Source: an uncultured Roseibium sp.
GTDB taxonomy: Bacteria > Pseudomonadota > Alphaproteobacteria > Rhizobiales > Stappiaceae
Length of the DNA stretch: 64,000 nt
NCBI RefSeq assembly: GCF_947499295.1
Contig: NZ_CANMNP010000002.1
Coordinates: 434,001-498,000, forward strand
Direction: 5' to 3'
The position numbers were made by a program, and so were the translations under genes. Position 1 is the first letter of the stretch. Every line of letters begins with the position of its first letter. This document shows positions 19,101-26,824 of the stretch, in pieces. The notes under the pieces were generated by a model. It saw only the letters and a list, made by a program, of their open reading frames with translations. It searched no databases and had not been told where the DNA came from.

Positions 19101-19548
19101 GAGGGGCCATAGCGACGCGGTGATCATCATGATCTCGGCGAATGCGGATGAAAGCGGGCGTGAGCCGTTGCACCGGATCTTTCACGATGACTATCTGGTC
19201 AAGCCCGTGCGGCTGCAAAACCTTCAGGAGAAGTTGCAGCAGGGCCTGAAAATCGTTTGGCGAACCGTTCCGGCAGAGCCCCGCATTAAGCCGAGTTCCT
19301 CGAAATCGGACTTTGAACCGGTTTTCGAGCAGGGCCGTTTGCCGTCGGTGGAAAGCCTGGAAATGCTGAAACAATTGAGCGGGCTTGGATATGTGCGCGG
19401 CATTCGCGCCAAGCTTGATGACATTGAAGCACACGAACCCCACGCTTCGGAGTTTGTGGTGCACATGCGTCGCCTCATCCGCGAATTCGATCTGACACAA
19501 TATGACAAGGTTCTTGAAAGGCTCGGACATGATCATGAGTGCTCCTAG
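16147..19548 (+). CDS. NCS1-type transporter fused to hybrid histidine kinase
   Basis: An 1133-residue membrane sensor. Residues 1-480 form a multi-helix domain resembling NCS1 nucleobase/hydantoin permeases (purine-cytosine permease type). Residues about 500-545 hold a Cys-rich segment (CCICEHTF, NCPVYSGPICSLCC, CEDDC) that looks like a metal or Fe-S site. Two more helices follow (about 570-635), then HisKA with the phospho-His in ISHELRSPLN (about 682), HATPase with NLLSNAIKW, DTGIGIAEENL and GTGLGL, and a receiver domain with Asp in LLDISMPGMSG (about 966) and Lys in VKPVR. It overlaps the response-regulator gene. The design parallels CbrA/CrbS kinases, which use an SSS transporter instead. 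The ligand is unknown; amides, urea or a nucleobase-like substrate are candidates from context. Confidence 0.88.
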   Translation: MAGHQRVVRLRRTYNQWVANQTLEDYALRFTAKSARRWSPVWVANTALGAISFLALEAIGAAITYNYGFTNAVSAILLVGVLIFITGLPISYYAVKYGVDIDLLTRGAGFGYIGSTVTSLIYASFTFIFFALEAAIMATALELFLGIPLNIGYLVCSLVVIPMVIYGITLISRLQVYTQPVWIALQLLPFVFLAWQGVAPIEDWRSFSGRLGNEEGQFELLLFGAASAVLFSLIAQIGEQVDFLRFLPRQRQGRRGSWWLALLAAGPGWIIVGAIKLLMGSFLVVVALQSGLTPDKAVEPTHMYLVAFSKVTTPEVAIALTGIFVIVCQIKINVTNSYAGSIAWSNFFSRLTHSHPGRVVWLVFNVVIALTLMELGVYKALERTLGLYSIVAVAWIGAIFADLVINKPLGLSPPHIEFKRAHLYDINPVGLGSMTVASVAAFIAYAGFFGQTAHALASYIALLTAILLAPLIAYLTKGRFYIAREPEDVVSETGVKQHRIQCCICEHTFEHEDMTNCPVYSGPICSLCCSLDARCEDDCKENARLGDQISMLLHALLPANAASRLGSRVGKYLGVMLIVMASLGGILSLVFIEAKSVDQDGVARALTQVFFILLVISGVMAWLFVLVHESRKFANEETRRQTSLLMKEIRAHKRTDAKLQKAKEAAESANQAKSRYVVGISHELRSPLNAIAGYAQLMRKDPTIPAHRRDAVKVIQHSADHLAGLIEGLLDISKIEAGHLTIYRERFNLHDFLNQIVDMFRLQTDAKALTFSFQPADNLPLFVFGDEKRLRQVLINLLSNAIKWTDQGSVSLIVNYHSQVAEFSIVDTGIGIAEENLGRIFNPFERVEEEGQAGVPGTGLGLTITKLLSEIMGGDIQVESEVGKGSTFKVRMLLSAAAAPAKVARAEMRINGYEGPVQTVVVVDDDAAQRTLIEDFLSPLGFKVLSAPGGQACLAMAEVEKPNAFLLDISMPGMSGWTLARTLRERGHSDAVIIMISANADESGREPLHRIFHDDYLVKPVRLQNLQEKLQQGLKIVWRTVPAEPRIKPSSSKSDFEPVFEQGRLPSVESLEMLKQLSGLGYVRGIRAKLDDIEAHEPHASEFVVHMRRLIREFDLTQYDKVLERLGHDHECS

Positions 19549-20464
19549 TCCAAGCGAAACGGTGCTGGTGGTCGACGACGCACCGGCATCGCTGGGCATG
19601 CTGACGGACGCGCTGGAAGAGGCGGGCTATACCGTGCTGGTCGCTCAGGACGGTCGCAAAGCGCTCGACATCGCCTCGCGGGTGACGCCGACCGCAATCC
19701 TGATGGATGCGATCATGCCGGAACTCGACGGGTTCGAAACGAGCAAAAGGATCAAAAGACTGGATGCGCTCCGGGATGTTCCGGTCGTCTTCATGACAGG
19801 GCTGAGCCAGACGGAACACATTGTCAGGGGACTGGAGTCGGGAGGTGTCGACTACATCACCAAGCCGGTAGACCCGGAAGAGTTGATTGCAAGATTGCGC
19901 GTCCACATCTCCAATGCCCGCAATTCCCACAGTGCCCATGTGGCTTTGGATGCGTCGGGCAGGTTCCTGATTTCGGTTGATCTTACCGGAGCAATTTGCT
20001 GGGCGACACCGCAGGCCATAGTGCTGATCGACGGCGGGAACCAGAAGGAGCCGGACCATATCGGCCAGTTGCCCGCAGAAGCAGTCGAATGGTTGCGCGG
20101 CTATCTCGTCAACGTCAGCAAGTCAGCGAACAATGACAGCAATGTCGTTGCCAGCATGGGAGGCCTTTCGCTACGTTTCAGCTATGCAGGGCAAATAAGC
20201 TCGGGTGAGCACCTGTTGAGGGTCGCTGAGATGGTCGACGGCAACCCGACCGATGTTCTACGCAGATCCTTTGATTTGACCGAGCGCGAAGCAGAAGTGC
20301 TCATGTGGATCGCCCACGGAAAATCGAACAAGGAAATCGCGGCCATCCTGGAAATGAGTCCAAGGACGGTGAACAAGCACCTGGACCGGATCTTTGGAAA
20401 ACTTGGCGTCGAAAACCGAACCTCCGCCGCCGTCGTCTCGCTCAAGAAAATTCTGGAGCGTTGA
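19529..20464 (+). CDS. response regulator, receiver plus LuxR-type HTH
   Basis: A 311-residue transcription factor. The N-terminal receiver (VLVVDDAP; phospho-Asp in ILMDAIMPELDG near residue 59; Lys in YITKPVD) is followed by a middle domain of about 110 residues with no clear match, then a LuxR/NarL helix-turn-helix (TEREAEVLMWIAHGKSNKEI and MSPRTVNKHLDRIFGKLGVE, about 250-300). The start at 19529 follows GAAAGG and overlaps the kinase gene by 20 bases, so the two are translationally coupled and very probably a phosphorelay pair. The target could be the divergent urt-fmd operon or the catabolic cluster that begins 235 bases downstream. Confidence 0.9.
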   Translation: MIMSAPSPSETVLVVDDAPASLGMLTDALEEAGYTVLVAQDGRKALDIASRVTPTAILMDAIMPELDGFETSKRIKRLDALRDVPVVFMTGLSQTEHIVRGLESGGVDYITKPVDPEELIARLRVHISNARNSHSAHVALDASGRFLISVDLTGAICWATPQAIVLIDGGNQKEPDHIGQLPAEAVEWLRGYLVNVSKSANNDSNVVASMGGLSLRFSYAGQISSGEHLLRVAEMVDGNPTDVLRRSFDLTEREAEVLMWIAHGKSNKEIAAILEMSPRTVNKHLDRIFGKLGVENRTSAAVVSLKKILER

Positions 20465-20699
20465 ACAAGGCCGCCACGCTGCTGCGTAAGGTGCGCGAAA
20501 AGATAGTCAGGAGTGTTCCGGGTGAAAAACAACTCAAAAACAGACTGAGCGTTATATGACGCTTACTCTCCGAGATAGGTCACAATTCCTCCTTGGCGCA
20601 TGCTGACCGGGTTGCCGTAGACGCATTCCGAGCGGTGAAGATCGAAAGATTTTTCTCCGCCTGCGTCCAGAAGCGGCTGGAATTCGTTGGGAGGAACGG

Positions 20700-21953
20700 A
20701 TGAAGAAGCAACTCCTGGCCGCGGTATCGGCGGCTGCATTTCTAACGACAGGTGCCGCCTATGCGGCGGATCCACTGAAAGTCGGCGTTCTGGCCACCTT
20801 GGAAGGAACCTATACGGTTCTTGGAGAAGATGGCGTGCGCGGTCTGAGAACAGCGCTGGCCGTCCGCGGCGAGCAGGCAGGTGGTAGAGATCTCGAACTC
20901 ATCATCCAGTCGACCGATGCGTCACCGGATAGTGCCGTACGCGGAGCCCGCAAGCTGGTCGAGCAGGACAAGGTGGACATTGTTATCGGTCCACTTTCAG
21001 GATCGGAGGGGATCGCGATCCGCGACTACTCGAAAACGCAACCGCAGGTGACTTTCCTGAACGGAATTTCCGGCGCACAGGAAACAACCTATGTGACCCC
21101 GTCGGACAATTTCTTCCGTTTCAATACTGACGGCGCGCAATGGTCGGCCGGCCTCGGCGACTATGTGTTCAACGACAAGGGATGGAAAACGGTCGCCACG
21201 ATCGGTGAGGACTATTCCTTCATCTACACACAGGTCTTCGGATTTGCGCTCGAGTATTGTCAGGCCGGTGGCGAAATCACAGATCGCTTCTGGGTGCCGC
21301 TTGGAACCAAGGATTTCGGTTCGATCATTGCCTCGCTTCCTGATGATGTGGATGCAATTTATCTTGGCTTGGGTGGGGGCGATGCCGTCAACTTCCTGAA
21401 CCAGTATCAACAGGCCGGCGGCGATGCCAATCTGATCGGTGGATCCATCATGGTGGACGGCACAGTGCTGAACTCCAAGGGAGACGCCAAGAAGGCTCTG
21501 ATCGGAACGCCGTCTTCCGGACCTCAGGCTGACACCTGGGACGACGAAGGCTGGCAGGCCTATGTGAAAGCCTATCAGGACGCGTTCCCGCCCGACAAAC
21601 GTTTCCCGAGCCCGTCTCTGCTGGCGACCGGCTATTACAATGCGACCACGGCGGCCATGACCTGTCTCGATGAGGTAGGTGGCGATCTGTCCGACGGGCA
21701 AGCTGCGTTCCGTACCTGCCTGAGCAATCTTGAACTGGATGCTCCGAACGGCAAGATAAAGCTTGATGAAAACCGTCAGGCCATCGGCGCCAACTTCGTA
21801 TCGGAAGTGACCGAACTCGACGATGGGTCGCTGGTCACGAAGTTGGTGAAAATAAAGGACAATGTCCCTCAGACGCTCGGCATCGATCCCGGGGTCTTTG
21901 CAAAGATCGGCCTCCCGAGCCGCGACGTGCCTGAGTGTAAGACTTCTTACTGA
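20700..21953 (+). CDS. ABC transporter substrate-binding protein, branched-chain/aromatic type
   Basis: A 417-residue periplasmic receptor of the LivJ-type family (peripla_BP_6). The signal peptide MKKQLLAAVSAAAFLTTGA ends with an AYA cleavage site, then ADPLKVGVLATLEGTYTVLGEDGVRG, the usual start of the fold. GGAGG lies before the ATG. The matching permeases and ATPases are at 25808-30862, so the transporter is split around the dehydrogenase and regulator genes. Relatives bind aromatic acids or amino acids; the ligand here is not known and would identify the substrate of the whole cluster. Confidence 0.88.
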   Translation: MKKQLLAAVSAAAFLTTGAAYAADPLKVGVLATLEGTYTVLGEDGVRGLRTALAVRGEQAGGRDLELIIQSTDASPDSAVRGARKLVEQDKVDIVIGPLSGSEGIAIRDYSKTQPQVTFLNGISGAQETTYVTPSDNFFRFNTDGAQWSAGLGDYVFNDKGWKTVATIGEDYSFIYTQVFGFALEYCQAGGEITDRFWVPLGTKDFGSIIASLPDDVDAIYLGLGGGDAVNFLNQYQQAGGDANLIGGSIMVDGTVLNSKGDAKKALIGTPSSGPQADTWDDEGWQAYVKAYQDAFPPDKRFPSPSLLATGYYNATTAAMTCLDEVGGDLSDGQAAFRTCLSNLELDAPNGKIKLDENRQAIGANFVSEVTELDDGSLVTKLVKIKDNVPQTLGIDPGVFAKIGLPSRDVPECKTSY

Positions 21954-21961
21954 CGGCGACT

Positions 21962-21999
21962 GCACCGGGCAGGAGTTTCTGCCCGGTGCCTATATCTTT
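21962..21999 (+). terminator. hairpin after the binding-protein gene
   Basis: A perfect 11-bp stem (21962-21972 with 21979-21989; GCACCGGGCAG and its complement) with a 6-base loop, followed by CTATATCTTTT. It would end or attenuate transcription after the highly needed binding protein before the dehydrogenase genes. Confidence 0.7.
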
Positions 22000-22035
22000 T
22001 CGCGCTCCAGTGCAGCGTATCCTCGAGATCAGGCC

Positions 22036-23187
22036 ATGACGCTCATCACATACGTCACGCGAGTTCATTTCGCCGACGGCGTTTTGGAAGAAGCGCTTTG
22101 GTCTGAAATTGAAGTCAATCGCAAAAAGCGTCCCCTGATCATCACGGACGAACATCATCTGAACAGCGAACTTTTTGAACGTTTGTTGGCCGGTTTGCCG
22201 GTGCGCACTTCCCTTGAGGTGTTTAGCGATATACCCGACATTCCGAACGAAACAGCCGCCAAGGAAATTGCGACGGCGTTTCGCCAGACGGAGCGCGACC
22301 TATTGATCGCCTTCGGCCGCAACACGGCGATTGACCTGGCCAAGATTGCAAGAATTTCGATCGCCCATACCGAGCCGCTGGAGACCTTTTCCTATGCCAG
22401 TGGCGGATCGAGGCGCATCGGTACAAATCTGCCTGATTTATATGCGGTGCCGAGCATTCAAGGGTTTGGTGCAGCTGTAAGTGCTCATGCGCCGGTTATT
22501 CTGACAAGCGGCGAACGCACCCGCCTCATGTGCAAGAAGCTGGTGCCGACCATGACGATTTGCGATCCGACGCTGACCTTGGGCGCTGGTCGGATTGAGA
22601 GCGCCAGCGCCGGGGCTGATGCCATGGGCCGGTGCATAGAGGCTTATCTCTCTCCCGGGTTCAATCCGCCCGCCGACGGCATAGCTCTCGACGGCCTCGG
22701 CCGCGTTGTCAGCAACCTTCACAAGGTACTGGACAAGGACTCGGTTCAGGCTCGCAGAGAGTTGATGGCCGCCAGCCTGAATGGTGCGCTGGCTTTGCAA
22801 AAGGGCCTGGGTACGATCCATGCAATTGGATGCGCCCTGGAAACGGTGGCCGGCAGGCGGCTGGATCCAGGTGCCCTCAGCAGGTTGCTGCTGCCGGCGG
22901 TTCTGCAGTTCAATGCAGATGCCGCCCAGGAAAAATACATAACGTTGAAGCAGGTTCTCAAATCGGGAGAAGACAGGTCGCCGGCGCGCTGCGTCGCGGA
23001 CTTTCTCTATACGCTGCCACTGCCGGAGAGCCTTGCCGAGATGGGCATCAACGAGCAAGAAATCAAAATAGCAGCCGAACTTGCCGCATCGGACCTGGCA
23101 GCGGTGCAAAGCCCGAGAGCCCTCAGCAGTCCGAGCTTGTTTTCGATCATGAAGTCGGCTCTTTCGAACGAAATTCAGGTGAATTGA
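22036..23187 (+). CDS. iron-type alcohol dehydrogenase family protein with lost metal ligands
   Basis: A 383-residue protein of the group III ADH/maleylacetate reductase fold: an NAD-binding first half (DLLIAFGRNTAIDLAK; the usual GGGS is changed) and a helical second half. Normal family members bind iron with one Asp and three His. Here Asp195 (GADAM) and His262 (TIHAIGC) are kept, but the second ligand is Arg199, and no PHG histidine follows His262 (the stretch reads RRLDPGALSRLLLP). It may therefore be metal-independent or have a non-redox role. The ATG at 22036 starts the fold. It overlaps the ALDH gene as TGATG, so the two products probably act together. Confidence 0.75.
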   Translation: MTLITYVTRVHFADGVLEEALWSEIEVNRKKRPLIITDEHHLNSELFERLLAGLPVRTSLEVFSDIPDIPNETAAKEIATAFRQTERDLLIAFGRNTAIDLAKIARISIAHTEPLETFSYASGGSRRIGTNLPDLYAVPSIQGFGAAVSAHAPVILTSGERTRLMCKKLVPTMTICDPTLTLGAGRIESASAGADAMGRCIEAYLSPGFNPPADGIALDGLGRVVSNLHKVLDKDSVQARRELMAASLNGALALQKGLGTIHAIGCALETVAGRRLDPGALSRLLLPAVLQFNADAAQEKYITLKQVLKSGEDRSPARCVADFLYTLPLPESLAEMGINEQEIKIAAELAASDLAAVQSPRALSSPSLFSIMKSALSNEIQVN

Positions 23188-24617
23188 TGAAGCCTCTCTT
23201 GATCGACGGAGCATGGGTCACGACGGCACATGCCGAGGAAAATCGCAATCCGTCAAACACGAGCGAAGTGATCGATCTTTACGCTCACGCTGGTAGAGCC
23301 GAGACGCAGGCGGCAATTGAGGCGGCTGCCCGGGCTTTTCCGGACTGGGCGTCGAGCATCCCACAATTCAGGTTCGAAATCCTGAACCGGGTGGCAAACG
23401 AACTGATCGGACGGAAAACAGAAATCGGGACGCTTCTGTCGCGTGAGGAAGGCAAGACGCTGCGCGAAGGAATTGCGGAAACTGAACGGGCAGCCAATAT
23501 CTTCCGCTTCTTTGCAGGTGAATGCCTTCGACAAGCCGGCGAGCTTCTCCCGTCCGTCCGCCCCGATGTTTCAGTTGAGGTAACGCGCGAGCCGCTCGGC
23601 GTTGTCGGGATCATCACACCCTGGAACTTCCCGATTGCAATTCCATCCTGGAAGATCGCCCCGGCTCTTTGCTATGGCAACACTGTTGTTTTCAAGCCGG
23701 CTGAACTTGTCCCGGGATGTGCATGGGTGCTGGCTGACATCCTTCAAAGTGCTGGAATCCCAAAGGGTGTTTTCAACCTGGTTACTGGGAAGGGATCGGT
23801 TGTTGGAAATACGATCCTAGAAGCCGAAGATGTTGAAGCTGTTACCTTCACAGGTTCTCAAGGCGTGGGCTCTCACATCGCGCAGGCCTGTAGCAGGCAT
23901 ATGCGCAAACTGCAGTTGGAAATGGGTGGGAAGAACCCCCTCGTCGTGCTTGACGATGCCGATTTGGATCTCGCGGTCGACTGTGCTGTCGATGGGGCCT
24001 TTTATTCAACGGGTCAAAGATGCACGGCCTCTTCCCGGCTCATCGTTACGGAGGGTATCTATGGGAGGTTTATTGAAAAGCTGACCGAACGATGCCGGAC
24101 ACTAAAAGTTGGCGATGCATTGGACGCTGGAACCGATATCGGGCCGGTGGCTAGCGCTGCGCAACTGGAAACGGACCTCAAATATATCGAAATTGCGCGC
24201 GCTCAAGGAGGCAACCTGCGCTGTGGCGGCGATCTCGTCAATGGTTCGAATGAGGGTTATTTTCTGCAGCCCGCGCTTTTTACCGATACCACCAATGACA
24301 TGCGCATCAATCGTGAAGAGGTGTTCGGGCCGGTTGCATCCGTCATCCGCGTTCGCGACTTTGAAGAAGCATTGGCAACATCCAACGATACAGAATTCGG
24401 ACTTTGCTCGGGCATAATGACAACGAGCCTCAAATACGCATCCCATTTCAGGAAGGACTCCCAAGCCGGAATGGTGATGGTCAATTTGCCGACGGCGGGC
24501 GTGGATTACCATGTCCCCTTTGGCGGGAGGAAGTCATCAAGCTATGGCCCAAGAGAACAGGGACGTTACGCGGCTGAGTTTTTCAGTACAGTAAAAACAA
24601 GTTACATACGGGCGTGA
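23187..24617 (+). CDS. aldehyde dehydrogenase (semialdehyde type)
   Basis: A 476-residue NAD(P)-dependent aldehyde dehydrogenase. Conserved elements are the TPWNFP loop, FKPAELVPG, FTGSQGVGS, the catalytic Glu in LQLEMGGKNP and the nucleophile Cys in STGQRCTAS. The overall pattern is closest to alpha-ketoglutarate-semialdehyde and succinate-semialdehyde dehydrogenases, oxidising a semialdehyde to the acid. It starts inside the stop of the preceding gene (TGATG) and ends the first operon segment before the AraC gene. The precise substrate is not set by sequence. Confidence 0.88.
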   Translation: MKPLLIDGAWVTTAHAEENRNPSNTSEVIDLYAHAGRAETQAAIEAAARAFPDWASSIPQFRFEILNRVANELIGRKTEIGTLLSREEGKTLREGIAETERAANIFRFFAGECLRQAGELLPSVRPDVSVEVTREPLGVVGIITPWNFPIAIPSWKIAPALCYGNTVVFKPAELVPGCAWVLADILQSAGIPKGVFNLVTGKGSVVGNTILEAEDVEAVTFTGSQGVGSHIAQACSRHMRKLQLEMGGKNPLVVLDDADLDLAVDCAVDGAFYSTGQRCTASSRLIVTEGIYGRFIEKLTERCRTLKVGDALDAGTDIGPVASAAQLETDLKYIEIARAQGGNLRCGGDLVNGSNEGYFLQPALFTDTTNDMRINREEVFGPVASVIRVRDFEEALATSNDTEFGLCSGIMTTSLKYASHFRKDSQAGMVMVNLPTAGVDYHVPFGGRKSSSYGPREQGRYAAEFFSTVKTSYIRA

Positions 24618-24724
24618 TCGCTGCATTGCAGCATCAATTATTGTCTTCTTCCGTAACTCTAAGTCTCTTTGTGAGTCATTTCGTATTGCCAATATCGATT
24701 TTTACGGAGGATACTTAAAAGAAA

Positions 24725-24744
24725 ACGTTTACATCGATAAACGT
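24725..24744. promoter_or_regulatory. inverted-repeat operator candidate upstream of the AraC-family gene
   Basis: ACGTTTA (24725-24731) and TAAACGT (24738-24744) form a perfect inverted repeat around CATCGA, ending 10 bases before the GGGAGG ribosome binding site of the regulator gene. Position suggests autoregulation or a repressor site; it could also form a hairpin in the leader RNA. Confidence 0.45.
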
Positions 24745-24761
24745 GCAAGTCATCGGGAGGA

Positions 24762-25601
24762 ATGATGATGAGCGAGGCGATCTCCGTTCACCACGGTGAG
24801 TTCGGTCGTGCGGCGCTTTACAAGCTGGACAAGCCGATCGTGACTCACGCACATCGAGAAGGTCATTTGATCTTCTATTTGAGCGGTGCCGAAGCAAAGG
24901 TCAGCGTATCTGGAAAGTGGGTGCCAGCGGATAAACACGTCGGAGTGGCAGTCAGTCCCTGGGAACAGCACAGTTTCCATCTGAAAAATGCATCAACTGC
25001 AGAAGCATGTCTGTGTCTCGTGCTCTACATCAAGCCAATCTGGTTTTTGGAAAACAGCCAATCCGCGGAGTTCGCACTGAATTTCGGCAGGTCTCATGTC
25101 GCCATGACGCCGGATGTTGTGAATTGGGTGAAGCGGCTGACGTCGCTGCTGCTGGATGGTGGCAACGATCACCTGTTCGATGGATATCTTTACCGCACGA
25201 CACTGCAGTGTTTCGAGCAATCCTGGCGGAATGCCGATCGCAATTCGGTTCTGGAAGACAGCAAACGCCGTTTTACGGATTATCGCGTCCGTCGCTCACT
25301 GCGTCTTATGCAGGAAAACTACACTGAAGAAGTGGAAGTGGAATGGCTGGCCCGGGAAGTTGGCTTGTCGCGTCCGCATTTCTTCAAGCTTTTCAAGAAG
25401 CAGATGGGCATCACACCCAATCTTTACTTGAACACGCTAAGGGCGGAACAGGCGATTTCGGATCTGATGACGACCGACAAATCGGTCACGGAAATCAGCT
25501 ACGACCTGGGCTTTTCCTCGCAGGCAAGCTTCACGCGCTTCTTTTCTTCCAATGTTGGCATCCCGCCAAGCGACTATCGCAGGGTCGCACATGTCGAATA
25601 G
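24762..25601 (+). CDS. AraC-family transcriptional regulator
   Basis: A 279-residue regulator with an N-terminal cupin-like ligand domain (THAHREGHLIFYLSG near residue 28) and a C-terminal double helix-turn-helix (about 175-275: EWLAREVGLSRPHFFKLFKKQMG and SVTEISYDLGFSSQASFTRFF). Three ATG codons in a row follow GGGAGG; the second or third has the best spacing, so the protein may be one or two residues shorter. It sits between the ALDH gene and the transporter genes, and is the likely substrate-responsive activator of the cluster. Confidence 0.9.
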   Translation: MMMSEAISVHHGEFGRAALYKLDKPIVTHAHREGHLIFYLSGAEAKVSVSGKWVPADKHVGVAVSPWEQHSFHLKNASTAEACLCLVLYIKPIWFLENSQSAEFALNFGRSHVAMTPDVVNWVKRLTSLLLDGGNDHLFDGYLYRTTLQCFEQSWRNADRNSVLEDSKRRFTDYRVRRSLRLMQENYTEEVEVEWLAREVGLSRPHFFKLFKKQMGITPNLYLNTLRAEQAISDLMTTDKSVTEISYDLGFSSQASFTRFFSSNVGIPPSDYRRVAHVE

Positions 25602-25619
25602 CGCCTGAACTCCAATCTG

Positions 25620-25642
25620 CATCGGCAAAAATAATGCCGATG
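25620..25642 (+). terminator. short hairpin after the AraC-family gene
   Basis: CATCGGCA (25620-25627) pairs with TGCCGATG (25635-25642) around AAAATAA. There is no T-run, so termination is uncertain. The remaining 165 bases to the permease gene hold no obvious gene and probably contain its promoter. Confidence 0.45.
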
Positions 25643-25807
25643 TTGGGCCATCCGAGAAGACTATCGGGTACGCCGATTTCCGAAACTAAGCCGTAGCCTT
25701 TCTTCAAGAGCGGAAGACTTTGTCGTCAACAGCGCTTTGGGAGGGTGTCGCATTATGCGGCAATTTGAAGACAGCACCGGGGCAGGTCTCATTTGTGAGT
25801 TTCGCAC

Positions 25808-26821
25808 ATGAGGGCCTTGGCATCACGGCATCCTGGTTGGACGATTGTCATCCTGCTGGCGGTCGCAGCCCTGATCTGGCTGATTTTTGCAATCTGGCCA
25901 AAGGGACTGGTCGATGTGATCGGCCGCAAGAAAGTGTTTCTCAACGCCTTGTTCAACGGCATCACGCTTGGTGGTCTGTATTTTCTTGTCGCCAGCGGGT
26001 TCACGCTCATCTTCGGTCTCATGCGCAACGTCAATCTTGCGCATGGATCCCTCTATCTCCTTGGTGGATACATCGGCTACTTCGTCGCGTCCTCGACAGG
26101 GTATTGGCTGTTAGCCTTTCCAGTCGCGTTTGTGCTCGTGGCGGCTGTCGGTGTTCTCATGCAGATTTTCATCTTCCGCCGTATGGAGGGACAAGACCTC
26201 AGACAGACACTCGTCACCATCGGAATTTCGATCGTCATGGCGGATCTGATGCTTTGGGGCGTCGGTGGCGATTTTTACAACATTACGCCGCCTAGCTGGT
26301 TGAGCGGTCCGATGGAAACGCTTCTGGTAACCGGTGTGAAGCGCTCTTCAGGCGATCTCATCTACCTGAAATACCCGGTGGTGCGCGTAGTCATTTTTCT
26401 GGCCTCTGTCGTCATCGGAATTGCCATGTGGCTGATCCTGAACCGGACGCAGATCGGTATGATGATCCGTGCGGGCGTCGATGACCGGGACATGCTGTCG
26501 GCAACAGGTGCACGCATTCAACTGGTTTTTGTCGGCGTCTTCGCTTTTGGCGCAGGCCTTGCGGGTATTGCAGGCGTGGTCGGTGGCACATTCCAATCCG
26601 TGGCACCGGGCGAAGACATTCGCTTTCTGCTGGCCTCGCTTGTGGTGGTGATCGTTGGCGGAATGGGGTCGATCACAGGCGCTGCGCTTGGGGCACTGCT
26701 GATCGGTCTCGCCGAGCAGTTCGGCTCAGTTTATTTTCCAACTTATGCAGTTGTCCTGACCTTCCTGATCATGGTGCTTGTGCTTGCATTCCGCCCGCAG
26801 GGCCTCATGGGGAGGTCTTGA
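25808..26821 (+). CDS. branched-chain-type ABC transporter permease (LivH)
   Basis: A 337-residue inner-membrane permease with about nine hydrophobic segments and the family stretch LRNVNLAHGSLYLLGGYIG-like sequence near residue 75, plus the coupling loop RTQIGMMIRAGVDDRDML around 218-235. The N-terminus carries an additional helix compared with short LivH proteins. No strong ribosome binding site precedes the ATG. It begins the second operon segment and lies 3 bases before the LivM gene. Confidence 0.88.
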   Translation: MRALASRHPGWTIVILLAVAALIWLIFAIWPKGLVDVIGRKKVFLNALFNGITLGGLYFLVASGFTLIFGLMRNVNLAHGSLYLLGGYIGYFVASSTGYWLLAFPVAFVLVAAVGVLMQIFIFRRMEGQDLRQTLVTIGISIVMADLMLWGVGGDFYNITPPSWLSGPMETLLVTGVKRSSGDLIYLKYPVVRVVIFLASVVIGIAMWLILNRTQIGMMIRAGVDDRDMLSATGARIQLVFVGVFAFGAGLAGIAGVVGGTFQSVAPGEDIRFLLASLVVVIVGGMGSITGAALGALLIGLAEQFGSVYFPTYAVVLTFLIMVLVLAFRPQGLMGRS

Positions 26822-26824
26822 TCG

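Noticed and set aside
20548..20563. AGCGT/ACGCT near-palindrome before the binding-protein gene
   Set aside because: Five-base arms with a 6-base spacer and no conserved neighbour; not distinguishable from chance.
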